Assembly (NCBI GenBank): GCA_052115395.1
Contig: JBFRGO010000001.1
DNA from: Noviluteimonas sp052115395
GTDB lineage: Bacteria > Pseudomonadota > Gammaproteobacteria > Xanthomonadales > Xanthomonadaceae
Length of the DNA: 64,000 nt
Strand: one strand, 5' to 3'
Part shown: in pieces, positions 58,273 through 64,000 of the stretch
Layout: every line of letters begins with the position of its first letter
How positions within the stretch are numbered: the first letter of the stretch is position 1
The notes under the pieces: model-generated
What the model was told of the DNA's origin: nothing
The model's database searches: none
The model's input: the letters and a program-made list of their open reading frames with translations, nothing else
Program-made: the position numbers and the translations under genes

Positions 58273-58285
58273 TGCCTACAACACC
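58262..58285. promoter_or_regulatory. GGTG-N16-CACC operator for a YtrA-type GntR regulator
   Basis: A 24-bp near-perfect palindrome: GGTGTTATAG, TTGC, CTACAACACC. It fits the GGTG-N16-CACC motif reported, as I recall, for the YtrA regulator of Xanthomonas citri. It overlaps the -10 box, so bound regulator would block transcription. The operon it controls encodes a YtrA-type regulator, so autoregulation is likely. Confidence 0.8.
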
Positions 58286-58310
58286 GATCACCCAGAGCAG
58301 GACGCCCACC

Positions 58311-58781
58311 ATGAACCGCAAGCTCCACAACACGGTCACCGCGCTGTTCGCGACCTCGGGGCTCCTCGTGCTGAGCCTGATGGCGGCCAATCCCGCCCCC
58401 TCGGCCGGCGAAAACGTCCTCGCCCCCGTCGTGCAACCGGCCGCGATCCACGCGCCGGCCGACGCGAAGCTGGCGAAGATCGTCGCCGAAGGCCGCCACG
58501 CCGCCGCTGCGGCCAAGCGCATCGAAGCGCGCGCCCAGCAGCTGCAAGCCAATCTTGCGAAAACGAAGGACGACGGCCAGGCGGTCGGCGAAGTCTTCGG
58601 TTTCGTGGCCGAAGCCGCGACGCTCGCCGCGCTCGCCGCCGCGATGGACGGGATGGAAAACCCGGACACGATGGCCGCGGTCGAACAGGCCGACGCCGAG
58701 CAGGCCAAACCCACCCCCAAGCGGACGTTCGGCCGACAGTCGGTCGCGATGCCCTTCTTCTCCTTTGCGCCGCGAGGCTGA
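58311..58781 (+). CDS. Exported Ala/Gln-rich protein, first gene of the YtrA-type operon
   Basis: A 156-residue protein with an N-terminal signal or anchor (NTVTALFATSGLLVLSLMAAN) and a predicted helical, alanine-rich region (about 60-130) with coiled-coil character. ATG 58311 follows AGGAC and lies 25 bases after the operator. No known family is recognised. It precedes the regulator gene by 4 bases and is probably translated from the same mRNA as the ABC transporter. Confidence 0.75.
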   Translation: MNRKLHNTVTALFATSGLLVLSLMAANPAPSAGENVLAPVVQPAAIHAPADAKLAKIVAEGRHAAAAAKRIEARAQQLQANLAKTKDDGQAVGEVFGFVAEAATLAALAAAMDGMENPDTMAAVEQADAEQAKPTPKRTFGRQSVAMPFFSFAPRG

Positions 58782-58785
58782 GCCA

Positions 58786-59156
58786 ATGACCGCAATCGAA
58801 TGGAGCGACGGCGCTCCCATCTACCGCCAGCTGAAGGAACGCGTCGTGGCGATGCTGCTCGACGGGATCCTGAAGCCGGGAGACGCACTGCCCTCGGTGC
58901 GCCAGGTGGCCGCCGAATACCAACTCAATCCAATCACCGTCTCGCGCGCCTACCAGGAGCTCGCGGACGAAGCCATCGTCGAAAAACGCAGGGGTCTCGG
59001 CATGTACGTCACGGAAGGTGCGTCGGAAAAACTGCTTGGCAGCGAGCGCGAGCGCTTCCTGCGCGAGGAATGGCCGCTGGTGCTCGAACGCATCCAGCGC
59101 CTGGGCCTCTCGCTGGATCGCCTGTTGCGCAACGCCGCCCCGAACGGAGGCCAGGC

Positions 59157-59160
<4 letters not shown>
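58786..59160 (+). CDS. GntR-family regulator, YtrA subfamily
   Basis: A 124-residue repressor-like protein. The winged HTH (about 8-78) shows APIYRQLKERVVAMLLDGILKPGDALPSVRQ and LNPITVSRAYQELADEAIVEKRRG. The short C-terminal part (about 85-124) is the small dimerisation tail typical of YtrA-type regulators, which lack a large ligand domain. It sits before an ABC transporter, the usual YtrA arrangement, and an operator fitting this subfamily overlaps the operon promoter. The stop overlaps the ATPase start. Confidence 0.94.
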
Positions 59161-60031
<871 letters not shown>

Positions 60032-60035
<4 letters not shown>

Positions 60036-61072
60036 ACGCATCCACCTTTGATGGCGAACCGCGCCGCGCACCCGTGGCCGCGCCCCACCCCACCCACAAG
60101 CTGAAGCTGCTGCTGCGCCGCGAGTTCTGGGAGCACAAGGGCGGGTTCTTCTGGGCGCCGATCTGGGCCGGCGGCATTTCGGTCGTGCTCGCGCTGATGG
60201 CGCTGCTCGTAGCCGAAGTCGGCGCACGCAAGGCGCTGGCCGCGGGCAAGCTCAACGGCGACAGCATCCACATCAACGGACTGAACTTCGCGCACCTGAC
60301 CGACAAGATGAGCGCGGGCGACCTGGAACAGTGGAGCAAGGCAGTCGATGCCTCGCTGCTCGTCTCCTCGCTGTGGCCCTTCATCGTGCTGGGCTTCGTG
60401 GTGTTCTTCTACTGTCTCGGCGCGCTGTACGACGAGCGCAAGGACCGCAGCGTGCTGTTCTGGAAATCGCTGCCGGTGTCCGATCGCGACACCGTGTTGT
60501 CGAAGGCCGCCAGCGCGCTTGTCGTCGCACCGGTGATCGCCACGGGCGTCGCCATCGCCACGATGTTCGCCTTCGGCCTGGTCGTCACGCTGGTCATGCC
60601 GATGCACGGCCTCAACCCCTTCACCTTCTACTGGGGCATGGGCCATCCGCTGCAGGTCGCCGGCACGCTGGTCGCCGCGATCCCGGTGTACGCGGTGTGG
60701 GCCCTGCCGACCGTCGGCTGGCTGATGCTCTGCTCGGCGTGGGCACGCTCCAAGCCCTTCCTGTGGGCGGTGATGATCCCCGTGTTCGCCGGCATCTTCG
60801 TGGCCTGGTTCGACGTGATGAACCTCTTCAACCTCGACACCGGCTGGTTCTGGCAGCACATCGTGCTTCGCTCGCTGACTTCGGTCTTCCCGGGCATGTG
60901 GATGACGGCGCAGAACATGCACATCGACAACCCGGCCGACTTCGACGCGCTGTCGCACATCCAGAGCATGTACTCGGTGTTCGGAACGCTGCAGATGTGG
61001 ATCGGCGCCGCGGTCGGCATCGCCATGATCGTCGCGGCCATCCGCCTGCGCCGCTGGCGCGACGACAACTGA
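60032..61072 (+). CDS. ABC transporter permease
   Basis: A 346-residue membrane protein with about six transmembrane helices. Segment LKLLLRREFWEHKGGFFWAPI precedes helix 1, and a periplasmic loop of about 60 residues follows it. The cytoplasmic segment YDERKDRSVLFWKSLPVSDRDTVLSK is typical of ABC-2-type permeases. ATG 60032 overlaps the ATPase stop by 4 bases. Last gene of the operon. Confidence 0.92.
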
Positions 61073-61101
61073 TCCCTGGAAAGGATGCTGCACCCCCACT
61101 C

Positions 61102-61129
61102 GCCCCGGCTCGCGCCGGGGCATTTTTTT

Positions 61130-61131
<2 letters not shown>
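61102..61131 (+). terminator. Strong Rho-independent terminator of the YtrA-type operon
   Basis: An 8-bp stem GCCCCGGC / GCCGGGGC (61102-61109 and 61114-61121) with loop TCGC is followed by A and nine T residues (61123-61131). The T tract reaches the stop codon of the convergent fumC gene. Confidence 0.92.
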
Positions 61132-62560
<1,429 letters not shown>

Positions 62561-62643
62561 CTCGGGCTCCTGGGGGCGGTCGGCGGGAGCATACGCCCGC
62601 AAGCGTTTAAACTTGCGCGCTCCCTGGCCCCGAAACCGCCTCG

Positions 62644-64000
62644 ATGACCGACGCCCCGCTGCTCGCCCTGTCCCCGCTCGACGGCCGCTATGCGGGCAAG
62701 GTCGACGCGCTGCGCCCGATCTTCTCCGAGTACGGTCTGATCAAGGCGCGCGTGCGCGTGGAAGTGCAGTGGCTGCTCGCGCTGGGCGACGAAGCCGGCG
62801 TCGTGGAACTGCCCGCCTTCGACGCCACCGCGCGCAAACGCCTGCAGGCCCTGGCCGACGACTTCTCCGTGGCCAACGCCGCGCGCGTCAAGGAAATCGA
62901 GCGCACGACCAACCACGATGTCAAAGCGGTCGAATACTTCATCAAGGAAACGCTGAAGGACGATGCCGCCCTCGGCCCCGCGCTGGAGTTCGTCCACTTC
63001 GCCTGCACGAGCGAAGACATCAACAACCTCTCCTACGCCCTGATGTTGCGCGAAGCGCGCGACACGGTGCTGCTGCCCAAGCTCGACGCGTTGATCGGCA
63101 AGCTGCGCACGATGGCGCACGAGCACGCCGCGCTGCCGATGCTCTCGCGCACGCACGGCCAGACCGCTTCGCCGACGACGGTGGGCAAGGAAATCGCGAA
63201 CGTCCTCGCGCGCCTGGACCGCCAGCGCAGCGTGCTGGCCGCACTGCCGATGCCGGGCAAGATCAACGGCGCGGTCGGCAACTACAACGCACACGTCAGC
63301 GCGTATCCGGAAGTCGACTGGCCGAAGCTCGCGCAGGGCTTCGTCGCCTCGCTCGGCCTGGACTTCCAGCCCTACACCACGCAGATCGAGCCGCACGACG
63401 GCGTCGCCGAACTGTGCGATGCGTGCAAGCGCATCGACACCATCGCCATCGACCTGTGCCGCGACATCTGGGGCTACATCTCGCTGGGTTACTTCAAACA
63501 GGCGGTGAAGGCCGGCGAAGTGGGCAGCTCGACGATGCCGCACAAGGTCAACCCGATCGACTTCGAAAACGCCGAAGGCAACTTCGGCATCGCCAATGCG
63601 CTGTTCGAGCACTTCGCGGCGAAGCTCCCGATCAGCCGCTGGCAGCGCGACCTCACCGATTCGACGGTATTGCGCGCGCTCGGCACCGCCTTCGGCCATT
63701 CGCTGATCGGCTTCGACGCACTGCTGCGCGGCCTGAACAAGCTCAGCACGAATCCCGACCGCCTGGCCGCCGACCTCGACGCCGCGTGGGAAGTGCTCGC
63801 CGAAGCCGTGCAGACGGTGATGCGCCGCCACGGCTTGCCCAATCCGTACGAACAACTCAAGGCGCTCACGCGCGGCCAGGGCATCACGGCCGAGTCGATG
63901 AAGACCTTCATCGCCTCGCTCGACCTGCCGGAGGATGCTCGCGAGCGTCTGGCGCAACTGACGCCCGCGACCTACATCGGTCTGGCGCAACGCCTGGCGA
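62644..64000 (+). CDS. purB: Adenylosuccinate lyase, cut by the window end
   Basis: The first 452 codons of purB, the purine-biosynthesis enzyme that releases fumarate from adenylosuccinate and SAICAR. Motifs include LSPLDGRYAGKV at the start, TSEDINNLSYALML, SRTHGQTASPTT and the superfamily signature GSSTMPHKVNPIDFENAEGN. ATG 62644 starts the family sequence directly. E. coli PurB has 456 residues, so only a few codons are missing at the end of the window. Confidence 0.97.
   Translation, partial: MTDAPLLALSPLDGRYAGKVDALRPIFSEYGLIKARVRVEVQWLLALGDEAGVVELPAFDATARKRLQALADDFSVANAARVKEIERTTNHDVKAVEYFIKETLKDDAALGPALEFVHFACTSEDINNLSYALMLREARDTVLLPKLDALIGKLRTMAHEHAALPMLSRTHGQTASPTTVGKEIANVLARLDRQRSVLAALPMPGKINGAVGNYNAHVSAYPEVDWPKLAQGFVASLGLDFQPYTTQIEPHDGVAELCDACKRIDTIAIDLCRDIWGYISLGYFKQAVKAGEVGSSTMPHKVNPIDFENAEGNFGIANALFEHFAAKLPISRWQRDLTDSTVLRALGTAFGHSLIGFDALLRGLNKLSTNPDRLAADLDAAWEVLAEAVQTVMRRHGLPNPYEQLKALTRGQGITAESMKTFIASLDLPEDARERLAQLTPATYIGLAQRLA

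Overview
The window looks like chromosomal DNA of a high-GC gammaproteobacterium of the Xanthomonadaceae/Lysobacteraceae, most likely Lysobacter or a close relative. This is an inference from content: uniformly GC-rich codons, a kynurenine pathway with its meta-cleavage branch, a wax-ester-synthase-like acyltransferase, a YtrA-type GntR/ABC operon with a GGTG-N16-CACC operator, a 180-kDa-type NAD-glutamate dehydrogenase and a two-gene methionine synthase. I found no rRNA, tRNA, CRISPR array, insertion sequence or phage gene, and no gene-free stretch longer than about 300 bases. Because of the GC content, most real genes have long antisense or out-of-frame shadow reading frames; these are left out.

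Layout. 1-6024: c-di-GMP signalling (a partial PAS-GGDEF protein and a REC-PAS-GAF-GGDEF-EAL protein) flanking an M13 lipoprotein metallopeptidase. 6082-13709 (minus strand): OmpA-like lipoprotein, WS/DGAT acyltransferase, a membrane protein with HExxH, alanine racemase, a 66-residue protein, DnaB, the rpsF-rpsR-rplI operon and an A-type Fe-S carrier. 13818-20353 (plus): asnS, two small proteins, then a tightly packed run: PaiB-like flavoprotein, atypical SDR, aminomuconate-semialdehyde dehydrogenase, carbonic anhydrase, RidA-type deaminase and 3-hydroxyanthranilate dioxygenase. 20361-27720: an accessory block with a membrane protein, a 1,167-residue di-haem protein, a FitAB/VapBC-type toxin-antitoxin pair and several unknowns. 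27780-34700 (mostly plus): ACMS decarboxylase, kynureninase, kynurenine 3-monooxygenase, exonuclease I, DUF2461 and DUF2939 proteins.

34691-38902 (minus): a coupled trio of secreted cupredoxin, membrane GGDEF/EAL protein and outer-membrane barrel. 38985-46946 (minus): NAD kinase with a 5'-nucleotidase, the giant glutamate dehydrogenase and an acyl-CoA dehydrogenase. 47061-51798 (plus): an ArsR-methyltransferase fusion overlapping a two-gene metH. 51804-58071 (minus): small lipoprotein, a SLOG-like plus four-helix membrane protein, DUF2058 protein, SlyX, UDP-glucose dehydrogenase and two FKBP isomerases, one with a duplicated N-terminal domain. 58311-61072 (plus): a YtrA-type operon. 61130-64000: fumC divergent from purB (cut by the window end).

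How the genes work together. The two kynurenine blocks together can take kynurenine through 3-hydroxykynurenine, 3-hydroxyanthranilate, ACMS, aminomuconate semialdehyde and 2-aminomuconate to a 2-oxo acid. Tryptophan dioxygenase and formylkynurenine formamidase are not in the window. The least explained units are the cupredoxin/c-di-GMP/barrel trio, the SLOG-like membrane protein and the giant di-haem protein.
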